Source: CADEED01 sp043747835
GTDB lineage: Bacteria; Pseudomonadota; Gammaproteobacteria; Steroidobacterales; Steroidobacteraceae
Direction of reading: 5' to 3'
Length of the DNA: 64,000 nt
NCBI GenBank assembly: GCA_043747835.1
Contig: JAYTOK010000062.1
Coordinates: 1-64,000, forward strand
A program made the translations under genes and the position numbers. Numbering within the stretch: the first letter of the stretch is position 1; every line of letters starts with the position of its first letter. Shown here one piece after another: positions 1-8,174 of the stretch. The notes under the pieces were generated by a model. The model was not told where the DNA came from. It saw nothing but the letters and a program-made list of their open reading frames with translations, and ran no database searches.

Positions 1-513
1 GCCCTTGTTGCCGTCGGGGTAGATCGTGTTGCTGTTCCACGCACCCTGCACGGAGTCGATGTGGTACGCCGATTCGTTGAGGCCGCTGTTCCAGCGGACG
101 CTGTCGAAGATGAAGAATTCGTTCTCGGGACCGAACAGCGCGCCGTCGGCTATGCCGGTGGACTTGAGATAGGCCTCGGCGCGTTTGCCGAGCGAACGCG
201 GATCGCGCTCGTAGCCCTGCATGGTCGCCGGTTCGATGATGTCGCAGCGGATGTTGACCGTGGTCGACTCGAAGAAGGGGTCGATGACCGCCGTCGTCGG
301 GTCGAGCGCCAAAATCATGTCCGACTCGTTGATGCCCTTCCAACCCGCGATCGACGAGCCGTCGAACATCTTCCCGTCGCGAAACAGGTCTTCATCGACG
401 AGATTCGCGGGGATCGTGACGTGTTGTTCTTTGCCGCGCGTATCGGTGAAGCGGAGATCGGCGTATCTGACCTCCTTGTCCTTGATCAACTTGATGACAT
501 CTGCGGGTTTCAT
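1..513 (-). CDS. glnA: Glutamine synthetase type I, N-terminal part (cut by window start)
   Basis: Makes glutamine from glutamate, ammonia and ATP in the cytoplasm. Read leftward from the ATG at 513, the protein begins MKPADVIKLIKDKEVRYADL and continues through the GS beta-grasp domain, with the family segments FDGSSIAGWKGI and ENEFFIFD, to WNSNTIYPDGNKG where the window ends (171 codons seen). These match bacterial GlnA type I; the catalytic domain lies outside the window. A typical sigma-54 element sits about 45 bases upstream of the start, as expected for a nitrogen-regulated glnA. The start is supported by AAGGA about 9 bases ahead of the ATG. Identity is firm although the gene is partial. 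Confidence 0.95.
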   Translation of the reverse strand, partial: MKPADVIKLIKDKEVRYADLRFTDTRGKEQHVTIPANLVDEDLFRDGKMFDGSSIAGWKGINESDMILALDPTTAVIDPFFESTTVNIRCDIIEPATMQGYERDPRSLGKRAEAYLKSTGIADGALFGPENEFFIFDSVRWNSGLNESAYHIDSVQGAWNSNTIYPDGNKG

Positions 514-555
514 TGTTAGAGATCCTTTGGAAGGGTTATCAAGCTTCGGTCTCAA

Positions 556-571
556 TGCATTCACTGTGCCA
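556..571 (-). promoter_or_regulatory. Sigma-54 (RpoN) promoter of glnA
   Basis: Read on the minus strand the site is TGGCACAGTGAATGCA. It has GG at -24 and GC at -12 with the required 12-base spacing, one mismatch from TGGCAC-N5-TTGCA. Transcription would start near 545, leaving a leader of about 30 bases before the glnA ATG at 513. RpoN-dependent glnA promoters activated by NtrC are well known in proteobacteria. The match is seen in the sequence; its use is inferred. Confidence 0.75.
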
Positions 572-608
572 GCGACGGAATCTTTAAAAATCAATGAGTT
601 AGTTGATT

Positions 609-661
609 TTGCGCCAACGCGTCGCCCATATTTGGTGCAAGACGCGCGGATTTTGCTCCAA
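609..661. repeat. Three TTGCnCCAA-like elements upstream of the glnA promoter (candidate NtrC sites)
   Basis: TTGCGCCAA (609-617), TTGGTGCAA (632-640, the inverse of TTGCACCAA) and TTGCTCCAA (653-661) lie 23 and 21 bases apart, about two helical turns each. The outer two are part of a longer direct repeat, GATTTTGC-CCAACG. They lie about 65-115 bases upstream of the predicted glnA start site, where NtrC enhancers are normally found. The half-site resembles the GCACCA core of NtrC boxes, but the spacing is wider than in a classical NtrC dimer site, so the regulator is uncertain. Confidence 0.45.
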
Positions 662-720
662 CGTGAGCCGGAAATGTGCGCCCAGAATGACCCGCGCACT
701 TGCATGAAGCGGAAAAAGTC

Positions 721-758
721 TCCATATGTATTTCATCGATACATAGTACAAATATGGA
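721..758. promoter_or_regulatory. Nested palindrome, candidate operator of the toxin-antitoxin pair
   Basis: An inner perfect inverted repeat, TATGTAT (725-731) and ATACATA (739-745) with a 7-base spacer, sits inside an outer one, TCCATAT (721-727) and ATATGGA (752-758). It lies just upstream of the antitoxin ribosome site (GGAG at 763-766) and is AT-rich, so it probably overlaps the promoter. HTH antitoxins of the Xre/MbcA class commonly repress their own operon through such palindromes; that role is inferred. Confidence 0.6.
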
Positions 759-773
759 CTACCGGAGAGCCTC

Positions 774-1184
774 GTGAACGCGACGCATAGCAGTGCGATT
801 CGAAAGCCCCTTCCCAGTCACAGCGGCTCGTCCCTGGGAGGCGCCGGCCTTCGGGCCTTCGTGAAAATCGCCGAAGGCTGGTGCCTATCGGTCGCCGAAC
901 AGCTCAAGTTGTTAGGCATCGAGTCCCGCTCCACCTTCTTCAAGTGGCGTCGCGAGCGCGACCCGCGCCTGCCGCGCGACACGCTCGAACGACTCTCCTA
1001 TCTGCTCGGCATCTACAAATCTCTGCAGATCCTGCTGCCGGATCCCAAGGCCGCGGATGAATGGGTGCGCCGCCCGAACGCGGCGCCTTTGTTCGGCGGC
1101 AGCTCGGCGCTGGAACGCATGCTCTCTGGCCAGGTCGCCGACCTCTATGTCGTGCGCGAATATCTGGACGCCGAGCGTGGTTAA
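774..1184 (+). CDS. Xre/MbcA/ParS-type antitoxin
   Basis: Antitoxin of a type II pair that binds and blocks the RES toxin encoded next to it. The 136-residue protein has an HTH-like N-terminal region (about residues 25-85, including the segment ESRSTFFKWRRERDP) and a C-terminal toxin-binding domain (about 85-136). The latter carries the recognisable segments RRPNAAPLFGGSSALERM and VADLYVVREYLDAE, typical of MbcA/ParS (DUF2384). The GTG start at 774 is preceded by GGAG with 7 bases spacing. The toxin gene follows 32 bases later. The palindrome at 721-758 suggests autoregulation. Family assignment is confident; activity has not been tested. Confidence 0.88.
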   Translation: MNATHSSAIRKPLPSHSGSSLGGAGLRAFVKIAEGWCLSVAEQLKLLGIESRSTFFKWRRERDPRLPRDTLERLSYLLGIYKSLQILLPDPKAADEWVRRPNAAPLFGGSSALERMLSGQVADLYVVREYLDAERG

Positions 1185-1216
1185 GGACGAGACGACGCTC
1201 CAAAGCTAAGCTAAGG

Positions 1217-1912
1217 ATGGCAAACCCTCCCTCCATCACCGCGCGAGCGGTGAGGCTCGCGCCATGCCATCGCATCGTCGCGAGCCGAATGCCCACGATC
1301 CACCTGTTCGAGCGTGTCGCGGACCCGGCGGACTGGGATGCGCTCTACGAACTCGAATCACGCACGAATCCGCGGCTGCGCAACGAGGCGGGCGATCTCT
1401 CGCTCGTGCCCGTCGCGGATCGTGTCAGCGGCCCGAACGCCTCCGTGGTCATGGCGCCGTTCACACACCTCTCTCCGCAGGGCACGCGCTTTACCGACGG
1501 GCGCTTCGGCGCTTACTACGCCGCCGAATCCGTCGACACCGCGATCGCGGAAACCCGCTTCCATCGCGAGAATTTCCTGCGCGCGACGAGTCAGCCCGCG
1601 ATCGAGCTAGAGATGCGCTGCTACCTGGCCGACGTCGCCTGCGAGCTGCACGACCTGCGCGGCCTGCGCGCCGCGATGCCCGACGTCTACGATCCCGCGA
1701 GTTACGTAGCCTCGCAGAAGCTAGGGCGTGAATTGCGCGCGACGGGCTCGAACGGCATCGCATTCGACAGCGTGCGGCGCGCGGGCGGCGGATGCGTCGC
1801 GGTGTTCCGGCCGAAGCTCGTGCAGAACGTGCGCCAGAACGTGCATCTACGCTACGCCTGGGACGGCAACAGCATCCGGGACGTCTACGAAATCCGCGTG
1901 ATGCCGCTTTGA
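1217..1912 (+). CDS. RES-domain toxin (NAD-consuming toxin family)
   Basis: Partner toxin of the upstream antitoxin; characterised RES-domain toxins deplete cellular NAD. The 231-residue protein shows the family course CHRIVASRMPTIHLFERVA, then FTHLSPQGTRFTDGRFG, YYAAESVDTAIAETRFHRE and a C-terminal SNGIAFDSVRRAGGGCVAVF. The ATG at 1217 was chosen because it keeps the N-terminal HRIV-SR strand that RES proteins have. A second ATG at 1289 would remove it. Ribosome-site spacing at 1217 is poor, as is common for a translationally coupled gene. Active-site residues were not checked individually. Confidence 0.85.
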   Translation: MANPPSITARAVRLAPCHRIVASRMPTIHLFERVADPADWDALYELESRTNPRLRNEAGDLSLVPVADRVSGPNASVVMAPFTHLSPQGTRFTDGRFGAYYAAESVDTAIAETRFHRENFLRATSQPAIELEMRCYLADVACELHDLRGLRAAMPDVYDPASYVASQKLGRELRATGSNGIAFDSVRRAGGGCVAVFRPKLVQNVRQNVHLRYAWDGNSIRDVYEIRVMPL

Positions 1913-1934
1913 GGGACAGAGATCAGTCTGTCCC
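1913..1934. terminator. Hairpin after the toxin gene
   Basis: GGGACAGA (1913-1920) and TCTGTCCC (1927-1934) form a perfect 8-base-pair stem with a 6-base loop directly behind the RES stop codon. No U-run follows, so it may be a weak terminator or a dispersed palindrome. It overlaps the place where the -35 element of the glyQ promoter should lie. Confidence 0.4.
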
Positions 1935-1949
1935 CCTTCCACGCGAAGC

Positions 1950-1955
1950 TATAAT
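1950..1955 (+). promoter_or_regulatory. -10 box of the glyQS promoter
   Basis: A perfect TATAAT lies 28 bases before the glyQ ATG. The -35 region at the right distance (about 1927-1932, TCTGTC) is poor and falls inside the hairpin arm, so promoter strength cannot be judged. Confidence 0.5.
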
Positions 1956-1982
1956 GCGCGCCGGTTTTTTCGAAGCTTTTCC

Positions 1983-2921
1983 ATGACTCAAGCACCTCGC
2001 GACATTCCGCTCGGCACCCCACCGCGCACCTTCCAGGACCTCATCTTCGCGCTGCAGAAATACTGGGCCGAACAGGGCTGCGTGATCCTGCAGCCGTACG
2101 ACATGGAGATGGGCGCAGGCACATTCCACACTGCGACCTTCCTTCGATCGATCGGTCCCGAGCCCTGGGCCGCCGCGTACGTGCAGCCTTCGCGTCGCCC
2201 GACCGACGGCCGCTACGGCGACAATCCTTTTCGCCTGCAGCACTACTACCAGTTCCAGGTCGTCATCAAACCCTCGCCGCTCGAGATCCTCGACCTCTAT
2301 CTCGGCAGCCTGCGCGCGCTCGGGTTCGATACGCTGGTGCACGACGTGCGCTTCGTCGAGGACAACTGGGAGTCGCCGACGCTCGGCGCCTGGGGTCTCG
2401 GCTGGGAGGTGTGGCTCAACGGCATGGAAGTCACGCAGTTCACGTATTTCCAGCAGGTGGGTGGCCTCGACTGCAAGCCGGTCACCGGCGAGATCACGTA
2501 CGGTCTCGAACGCCTCGCGATGTATCTGCAAGGCGTCGAGAGCATCTTTGACATCGTCTGGGCCGATGGGCCGAGAGGCCGCATCACCTATCGCGACGTG
2601 TACCACCAGAACGAAGTGGAGCAGTCCGCGTACAACTTCGAGCACGCGGACACCGCGGTGCTGCTGCGGCACTTCGACGAGCACGAGGCCGCGTGCAACA
2701 AACTACTCGAGGTGAAGCTCGCTCTGCCGGCTTATGAGCAGGTCATGAAGGCCTCGCACACCTTCAACCTGCTCGATGCGCGCAAGGCGATCTCGGTTAC
2801 CGAACGTCAGCGCTACATCCTGCGCGTGCGCACGCTCGCGCGCGCCGTGGCGCAGGCCTACTACGACTCGCGAGAGGCACTCGGCTTTCCGATGCTGGCC
2901 GAAAAGAAGGTGCCAGCATGA
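1983..2921 (+). CDS. glyQ: Glycyl-tRNA synthetase alpha subunit
   Basis: Catalytic alpha chain of the alpha2-beta2 glycyl-tRNA synthetase, which charges tRNA-Gly using ATP. The 312-residue protein has the hallmark start TFQDLIFALQKYWAEQGC and then QPYDMEMGAGTFHTATFLR, YVQPSRRPTDGRYGDNP and QHYYQFQVVIKPSP, all diagnostic of GlyQ. Length is normal. It overlaps glyS by 4 bases (ATGA at 2918-2921). A perfect TATAAT lies 28 bases upstream of the start, so glyQ and glyS, probably with the acyltransferase behind them, form one operon. Confidence 0.98.
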   Translation: MTQAPRDIPLGTPPRTFQDLIFALQKYWAEQGCVILQPYDMEMGAGTFHTATFLRSIGPEPWAAAYVQPSRRPTDGRYGDNPFRLQHYYQFQVVIKPSPLEILDLYLGSLRALGFDTLVHDVRFVEDNWESPTLGAWGLGWEVWLNGMEVTQFTYFQQVGGLDCKPVTGEITYGLERLAMYLQGVESIFDIVWADGPRGRITYRDVYHQNEVEQSAYNFEHADTAVLLRHFDEHEAACNKLLEVKLALPAYEQVMKASHTFNLLDARKAISVTERQRYILRVRTLARAVAQAYYDSREALGFPMLAEKKVPA

Positions 2922-5056
2922 GTGCGAGCGACTTCCTGGTCGAATTGGGCACGGAAGAGCTGCCGCCGCTCGCGCTGCCGGAACTCGAGCGCGCGTTCGC
3001 GGCGGGCGTGCTCCAGGGACTGAAAGACGCCGCGCTGCCCCATGGAGCGCTGCGTTCTTTCGCGACGCCGCGCCGGCTCGCGGTGCTCGTCACCGGCCTC
3101 GCCGCGCAACAACCGGCGCAGGCCGTCAAGCTCAAGGGCCCGCCCGTGAATGCCGCCTTCGACAAGGCGGGCAACCCGACAATGGCGGCGACGAAGTTCG
3201 CCGAGAAGTGTGGTGTCGACGTGAGCGCGCTTGCGCGCGTCACGGAAGGCAAGGGCGAGTTCCTTTTCTATGCCGGCGAAAAAGCCGGTGTCGCTACGCT
3301 AAGCCTGCTGCCGGCGATCGTGCAGAAGTCGCTCGATGCATTGCCGATTCCGAAGCGCATGCGCTGGGGTAGTTCGGCCGCCGAGTTCGTGCGGCCCGTG
3401 CACTGGCTCGTCATGCTCTTCGGCGGGCAGCTCGTGCCGGCGCGCATCCTCGACACCGACGCATCCGTGAGCACGCGCGGCCACCGCTTCATGGCGCCGC
3501 GCGAATTTCCGCTCGCGCAGGGCGCGGACTACGAGCCGACGCTGCGCACGCAAGGAAACGTGATCGCGGACTTCGCCGAGCGCCGCGCCACGATTCGCGA
3601 ACAGGTCGTCGAGGTCGGCCGGAAGCTTGGCGGTCAGACATTGCTCGACGACGCGCTGCTCGATGAAGTCACCGCGCTCGTCGAATGGCCGCGCGCGATC
3701 GCGGGCGACTTCGAGCCGCGCTTCCTCGACCTGCCGCGCGAAGTGCTGATTTCGACGCTGCAACAACACCAGCGCTACTTTCCGGTGACCGATTCCGGCG
3801 GAAAGTTGCTGCCGCACTTCATCACCGTGAGCAACATCGAAAGCCGCGACCCGGCGAAAGTACGCGCGGGCAATGAACGAGTCGTCCGGCCGCGTCTCTC
3901 GGACGCCGCGTTCTTCTGGGGCCAGGATCGCAAGCAGCCGCTCGCCGCGCGACTCGCCGGTCTCGACGCCGTGACGTTCCAGGCGAAGCTCGGGTCGATC
4001 GGCGACAAGGTGCGTCGCGTCAAGACGCTGGCCGGCGAGATCGCGCTGCTCATCGACGCCGATCGCGTGAAAGCCGAGCGTGCTGCCGACCTCGCCAAGT
4101 GCGATCTGCTTTCGTCGATGGTCGGCGAGTTCCCCGAACTGCAGGGAACGATGGGCCGGTACTACGCGACGGCGGACGGCGAGGACGCCGAAGTCGCGAC
4201 CGCGATTCAAGAACACTATATGCCGCGCGGCGCAGCCGACGAGCTTCCGAACAGCCGTGTAGGGATGTCAGTAGCGTTGGCGGACAAGATAGATACCATC
4301 GCAGGTATTTTCTCAATCGGACAGAAACCGAGTGGCAGCAAAGATCCATTTGCGTTGCGACGAGCAGCGATCGGCGCAATTCGGATACTAGTTGAGCGCG
4401 AAATTGATCTCGACCTACAGGCCACTATTCAGAGAGCCTATCAACTTCAACCTCTGAGCGACCCAACTGCCTCAGAGGCGGTATGGGAATTCGTTGTCGA
4501 GCGGATGCGCTCCTATTTTGTGGACCAGTCTCGGCTTCAACAAAATTGGTCGTTTACAACCGAAATGTTTGAAGCTGTCAATCAAAGCTATAACAAGCCC
4601 GTCTCACCATCAGACTTCGCCCGCCGCCTAACTTCTTTGTGTGGCTTTCTTGAGCGTGCTGAGGCATCGAGCCTCACATCTGCAAACAAACGAATTGCGA
4701 ATATTCTGAAGAGAAGCTTTTCGGATGACCCGACGAACAACTCGCGTTGGGCACTCTTTGCAACAATGCCAACGACACGATCCCCCGATCCTTCGCTTTT
4801 TAGCGAGAATGCAGAAATTGCTTTGCACCAGTCCTTAGAGAATCTTGCTCCGCGCCTGACTGAAACCCTGGACAGCAAAGACTACGACTTGTCTTTCGCG
4901 TACCTAACAACGTTGAGAACAGAAGTTGATCACTTCTTCGATCAAGTCATGGTCAATGTCGATGATCCAGCCATCCGAGAAAATAGAATAGCTTTGCTTG
5001 CGAGATTGCGGCTGGCCTTTGCACAAGTGGCCGACCTGTCCTGCCTGCCCGGCTGA
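2918..5056 (+). CDS. glyS: Glycyl-tRNA synthetase beta subunit (compositionally mosaic gene)
   Basis: Beta chain of the bacterial glycyl-tRNA synthetase, with tRNA-binding and anticodon-binding domains. The 712-residue reading frame is intact: the N-terminus FLVELGTEELPPLAL, the central RYFPV, NIESRDP and GNERVVRPRLSDA, then ADKIDTIAGIFSIGQKPSGS, SKDPFALRRAAIG and a C-terminal DALR-like domain. Odd: from about 4255 to 5040 base and codon use change abruptly. One 60-base line at 3901 counts 45 G+C and one at 4681 counts 25. The protein stays full length and family-like across the junction, so the gene looks functional, but its last third seems to have a different origin or a relaxed history. 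Confidence 0.96.
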   Translation: MSASDFLVELGTEELPPLALPELERAFAAGVLQGLKDAALPHGALRSFATPRRLAVLVTGLAAQQPAQAVKLKGPPVNAAFDKAGNPTMAATKFAEKCGVDVSALARVTEGKGEFLFYAGEKAGVATLSLLPAIVQKSLDALPIPKRMRWGSSAAEFVRPVHWLVMLFGGQLVPARILDTDASVSTRGHRFMAPREFPLAQGADYEPTLRTQGNVIADFAERRATIREQVVEVGRKLGGQTLLDDALLDEVTALVEWPRAIAGDFEPRFLDLPREVLISTLQQHQRYFPVTDSGGKLLPHFITVSNIESRDPAKVRAGNERVVRPRLSDAAFFWGQDRKQPLAARLAGLDAVTFQAKLGSIGDKVRRVKTLAGEIALLIDADRVKAERAADLAKCDLLSSMVGEFPELQGTMGRYYATADGEDAEVATAIQEHYMPRGAADELPNSRVGMSVALADKIDTIAGIFSIGQKPSGSKDPFALRRAAIGAIRILVEREIDLDLQATIQRAYQLQPLSDPTASEAVWEFVVERMRSYFVDQSRLQQNWSFTTEMFEAVNQSYNKPVSPSDFARRLTSLCGFLERAEASSLTSANKRIANILKRSFSDDPTNNSRWALFATMPTTRSPDPSLFSENAEIALHQSLENLAPRLTETLDSKDYDLSFAYLTTLRTEVDHFFDQVMVNVDDPAIRENRIALLARLRLAFAQVADLSCLPG

Positions 5057-5070
5057 AAGGTGAGCGAACG

Positions 5071-5787
5071 ATGCAGTGGATAGCTTCGATCGTGTTCACG
5101 ATCTGGATGGCGGTGTGGACGATCTCGTTCGGCTTCGTCTACTGCGTGGTGTGCCTGTTCCTGCCGTGGAAGGGCCGCTACTGGATGACCAGCACGCTCA
5201 CGCATCCCGTGTTCTTCGCGCTGCGCGTGCTCTGCGGGCTGCGCTATACGGTCGAGGGCTACGAGAATCTGCCGGCCGGCAACCACGTGATCTTCATGAA
5301 GCATTCCTCCACCTGGGAGACCTACGCGATCATGATTCTCTTCCCGCCGCTGGTGTGGGTCATGAAGCGCGAGATTCTCTGGATCCCGTTCGTCGGCTGG
5401 GGCTGTATTCTCGCGAAGTGCATCGCGATCGACCGCAAAGCCGGCGCCGCCGCGGTGAACCAGGTGCTGGCGCAGGGCAAGGACCGCATGGAGCGGTTGG
5501 GCGCGTGGGTGCTCGTGTTTCCGGAAGGCACGCGCATGGCGCCCGGCGAGACACGCAAGTACGGCTCGAGTGGCACGCTGCTCGCCGCGCAGGAGAAGCG
5601 GTACATCGTTCCCGTCGCGCACAACTCGGGATACTTCTGGCCGCGGCGTGGTCTGCTCAAGAGGCGCGGCACGATTCGCGTGATCATCGGGCCGCCGATC
5701 GAAGCGGCGGGTCGAGATACGCGGGCGGTGAACGAAGAGGTGCAGGCGTGGATCGAGGCCCATAGCGGCCCGCCGGCCAGCGACTAA
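5071..5787 (+). CDS. 1-acyl-sn-glycerol-3-phosphate acyltransferase (PlsC family)
   Basis: Membrane acyltransferase expected to acylate lysophosphatidic acid in phospholipid synthesis. The 238-residue protein has a hydrophobic N-terminal segment (about 5-30). Its catalytic motif is the variant KHSSTWE (His-x4-Glu rather than His-x4-Asp), followed by VFPEGTRM and a later VPVAHNSGYFWPRR. It starts 14 bases after glyS, and normal high-GC codon use resumes here. In many gammaproteobacteria a gmhB-plsC pair follows glyS; here gmhB is absent. Its stop codon overlaps the convergent stop of the first aryl polyene gene by 4 bases. Confidence 0.88.
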   Translation: MQWIASIVFTIWMAVWTISFGFVYCVVCLFLPWKGRYWMTSTLTHPVFFALRVLCGLRYTVEGYENLPAGNHVIFMKHSSTWETYAIMILFPPLVWVMKREILWIPFVGWGCILAKCIAIDRKAGAAAVNQVLAQGKDRMERLGAWVLVFPEGTRMAPGETRKYGSSGTLLAAQEKRYIVPVAHNSGYFWPRRGLLKRRGTIRVIIGPPIEAAGRDTRAVNEEVQAWIEAHSGPPASD

Positions 5788-6206
5788 CTGTCCCGCGAAA
5801 ACATCACCGAAACGCGCCCGGTCGCGAGCTCGCGATCCCCGGCACGCGCGACGAACGAGTACACCAGCCCTCCCGCATTCGCGAGCAGCCGCCTCGCCTC
5901 GATGACGATTTCACCGTCGACATCGTCGATCCGCTCGACCTGTAGTTTGAGATCGCGGATCGCGACCAGCATTCCGGCGCGTGGCGCTCCGCCCTTCAAT
6001 CCGCCGTGCACCGCCATCGCCTGCGCGCCGTACTCCGCGAGATGCAGCGCCGCGAGGCGGCCGTCACGCCGCAACGGATTTGCCGCCGAGCGGTGCGAAG
6101 TCGTGGAGCACACCACCGAATCGCCATCGGCGCTCACGATGCGTTCGAGCAGACACATCGCACCCGCATGCGGCACGAGCTCCGGAATATCCCGATCTGT
6201 GTTCAC
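5784..6206 (-). CDS. ApeP-like 3-hydroxyacyl-ACP dehydratase (hotdog fold), left-arm copy
   Basis: Probable dehydratase in aryl polyene chain extension, converting the 3-hydroxyacyl-ACP to the enoyl form. The 140-residue protein opens with DIPELVPHAGAMCLLERIV, carrying the His of the VPH-x-G-x-M motif shared with ApeP, then LHLAEYGAQAMAVHGGL. A second ApeP-like gene occurs at 19635. The GTG at 6206 was chosen because it starts just before the conserved region and after the upstream stop (6217); longer versions would overlap the neighbour. No clear ribosome site, so coupling to the upstream gene is likely. It is the last gene of the leftward arm. Confidence 0.75.
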   Translation of the reverse strand: MNTDRDIPELVPHAGAMCLLERIVSADGDSVVCSTTSHRSAANPLRRDGRLAALHLAEYGAQAMAVHGGLKGGAPRAGMLVAIRDLKLQVERIDDVDGEIVIEARRLLANAGGLVYSFVARAGDRELATGRVSVMFSRDS

Positions 6207-6216
6207 GAAAGTGCGT

Positions 6217-6996
6217 TCACGGCGAATACCGCAGGCGCACGCGCAACTCGCCCGTGCCACGCAACGTCACTTCGCCCGCGCGGCCACGCGCGATCAATTC
6301 GAGCAGCGGCAACGCGCGCAGCGCCGGATTGCCGAGACGCAGCGCTTCGAGCACGCCTGTGCATCCCGTTTCATCGCCCGCGCCGATCTGGATCGATACG
6401 CTTCCGGGAGACGCGGCGGCGGCCGGCCCCAGAACCAGCGCGACGCTCGCGGCCAGCGTCAGTGGCCGTTTCTCCCGCAGCGGCGCCGGCGCGACCGCGT
6501 CGTAGGCGACCAGCAGCACGTCGGCGTCGAGATCGCGGACGAGCGCCGCCGCCTCGAGCATTCCCACGATGAAGCTCGCGTCGAAGGCGGCGAGCGTCGT
6601 CGTCGGGCGCATGCACTGCGCGGCGATGCTCCAGTAGCCGCTCGCCGCGTTGTGCACGGAGTTGTGGAAGTCGGTGGGTGAGATCACGCGGGGCTCGCCC
6701 GCGAGCGCCTCGCAGATCCGGTGCAACACCGTCATGTCGCCGTCGGAACTCGCGAAGACCGAGGCCAGCGCCTGCGGATCCGAACCCGGGCCGATGGCGT
6801 CTTCGGCCGCGCGGAATGCCTGGCGCACCGCGGCCGTCGCGCGGCGGCGCTCGTTGGGCGGCAGCAGCGCGGGTGCGTACGGTGTCTCGGCCGCCGGTAG
6901 ATAGGCGACCGTACCCGCGAGTACGGGCGCCGAGGCCGCCCAGCCGGCGAGGCCCGGCGCCGCGATGCCGACCGACTTGACGCGGCACGTCGTCAT
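6217..6996 (-). CDS. Ketosynthase-like chain-length-factor protein (ApeC-like)
   Basis: Related to the N-terminal beta-ketoacyl synthase domain (ketoacyl-synt_2 type) but without a nucleophile: where a ketosynthase has its Cys, this protein reads TLAAFDASFIVGML. It keeps family segments such as SSDGDMTVLHRICEAL and DFHNSVHNAASGYWSIA. Length 259 residues. In aryl polyene systems such a protein pairs with a true ketosynthase, here most likely the gene immediately upstream. The two overlap by 4 bases (ATGA at 6993-6996), which fixes the start. The exact role as chain-length factor is inferred from family knowledge. Confidence 0.8.
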   Translation of the reverse strand: MTTCRVKSVGIAAPGLAGWAASAPVLAGTVAYLPAAETPYAPALLPPNERRRATAAVRQAFRAAEDAIGPGSDPQALASVFASSDGDMTVLHRICEALAGEPRVISPTDFHNSVHNAASGYWSIAAQCMRPTTTLAAFDASFIVGMLEAAALVRDLDADVLLVAYDAVAPAPLREKRPLTLAASVALVLGPAAAASPGSVSIQIGAGDETGCTGVLEALRLGNPALRALPLLELIARGRAGEVTLRGTGELRVRLRYSP

Positions 6997-8174
6997 GGCA
7001 CGCGTCCGAACAGCACCGCGCAGTTGGTGCCGCCGAAGCCGAAGGAGTTGGACAATACGCAGTCGACGCTCGCGCGCCGCGCGTCGAGCAGCACGGCAGC
7101 CTTGAGTTTCGGATCGCGTAGACGCGTGTTCAGGCTGCGCGGCAGGAATCCATTCTCGATGACGAGCAGCGAGATCCCTGCCTCGACGATTCCGGCGGCG
7201 CCGAGCGTGTGGCCGGTCCATCCCTTGGTCGAACTACAGGGCACGTCCGTTCCAAAGTGCGAAATGACCGCCGCGTCTTCGGCCGAGTCGTTCGCGGGAG
7301 TGGCGGTGCCGTGCAGGTTGATGTAACTGACTCGCGCGCGATCGAAAGATCCCAATGCCGCGCGCATCGCGGCTGCCGCGCCGGCGCCATCCGGTCGCGG
7401 CTGCGACATGTGGTGCGCATCGCTGGTCTCGCCGACGCCGAGACAGGCGAGCGCACCGGACGCCGACGCGCGCTCGAGCAGCGCGAATCCACCCGCTTCA
7501 CCCAGCGACAGTCCCTTGCGATCCGCGTCCGCGGGCCGGCAGATTTCCGTCGATACGAGCTGCAGCGCGTTGAAGCCGTAGAGCGTGGTTAGGCAAAGAC
7601 TGTCAACGCCGCCGACCACGGCCGCGTCACAGAAACCGGCTTCGATGGCGCGCGCCGCGGAGGCGAACACTTTCGCGCTCGAGGCACAGGCGGCGGAGAC
7701 GGCAGACGTGATGCCGTCGAGCTCCAGGCGAAGCCGCGTGAACTCCGCGATCGACGAGGTGCTCTGAGTCGCGTGGTAGTCGAACCACTCAGGCAGCACT
7801 TCCGACCGCAGCGTCTTCCTCTCGCGATACGCGATCTCCGTTTGCCGGACACCGGACGTGCTCGTGCCAACGAAGACTCCGATGCGCGTCGCTCCGTACC
7901 GCGCCCGCGCCTTCGCGATCGTCTCGATGAACCCGTCCTGCGCAAGCGTGATCTCGGCGAGCCGGTTGTTGCGGCAATCGAAAGCGGCGAGCTCCTTCGG
8001 CAAGACCACGGACTCGACGCCATCGACCTTTCCGATCCAGCAGGCCAGCGCGGAATCCTCGAAGCGCTGTTCGGTGAGACCAGTGCATTCGCGCAGCAGC
8101 GCGTCGAGATGCGCGGCGCGGCCACGCCCCACGGCACTCGTGACAGTAAAAGAAGACACCACCAGCGGTTTCAT
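6993..8174 (-). CDS. Beta-ketoacyl-ACP synthase (ApeO/FabF-like)
   Basis: Condensing enzyme extending the ACP-bound polyene with malonyl-ACP. The 393-residue protein has the catalytic Cys163 in SAACASSAKVF, the first active-site His in LHGTATPAND, the second in GWTGHTLGAAG, and the C-terminal SNSFGFGGTNCAVL, so all three catalytic positions are present. The start MKPLVVSSF at 8174 overlaps the preceding gene's stop (ATGA), which supports it over an upstream codon. It lies beside the Cys-less partner downstream and is distinct from the second ketosynthase at 20817. Confidence 0.9.
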   Translation of the reverse strand: MKPLVVSSFTVTSAVGRGRAAHLDALLRECTGLTEQRFEDSALACWIGKVDGVESVVLPKELAAFDCRNNRLAEITLAQDGFIETIAKARARYGATRIGVFVGTSTSGVRQTEIAYRERKTLRSEVLPEWFDYHATQSTSSIAEFTRLRLELDGITSAVSAACASSAKVFASAARAIEAGFCDAAVVGGVDSLCLTTLYGFNALQLVSTEICRPADADRKGLSLGEAGGFALLERASASGALACLGVGETSDAHHMSQPRPDGAGAAAAMRAALGSFDRARVSYINLHGTATPANDSAEDAAVISHFGTDVPCSSTKGWTGHTLGAAGIVEAGISLLVIENGFLPRSLNTRLRDPKLKAAVLLDARRASVDCVLSNSFGFGGTNCAVLFGRVP

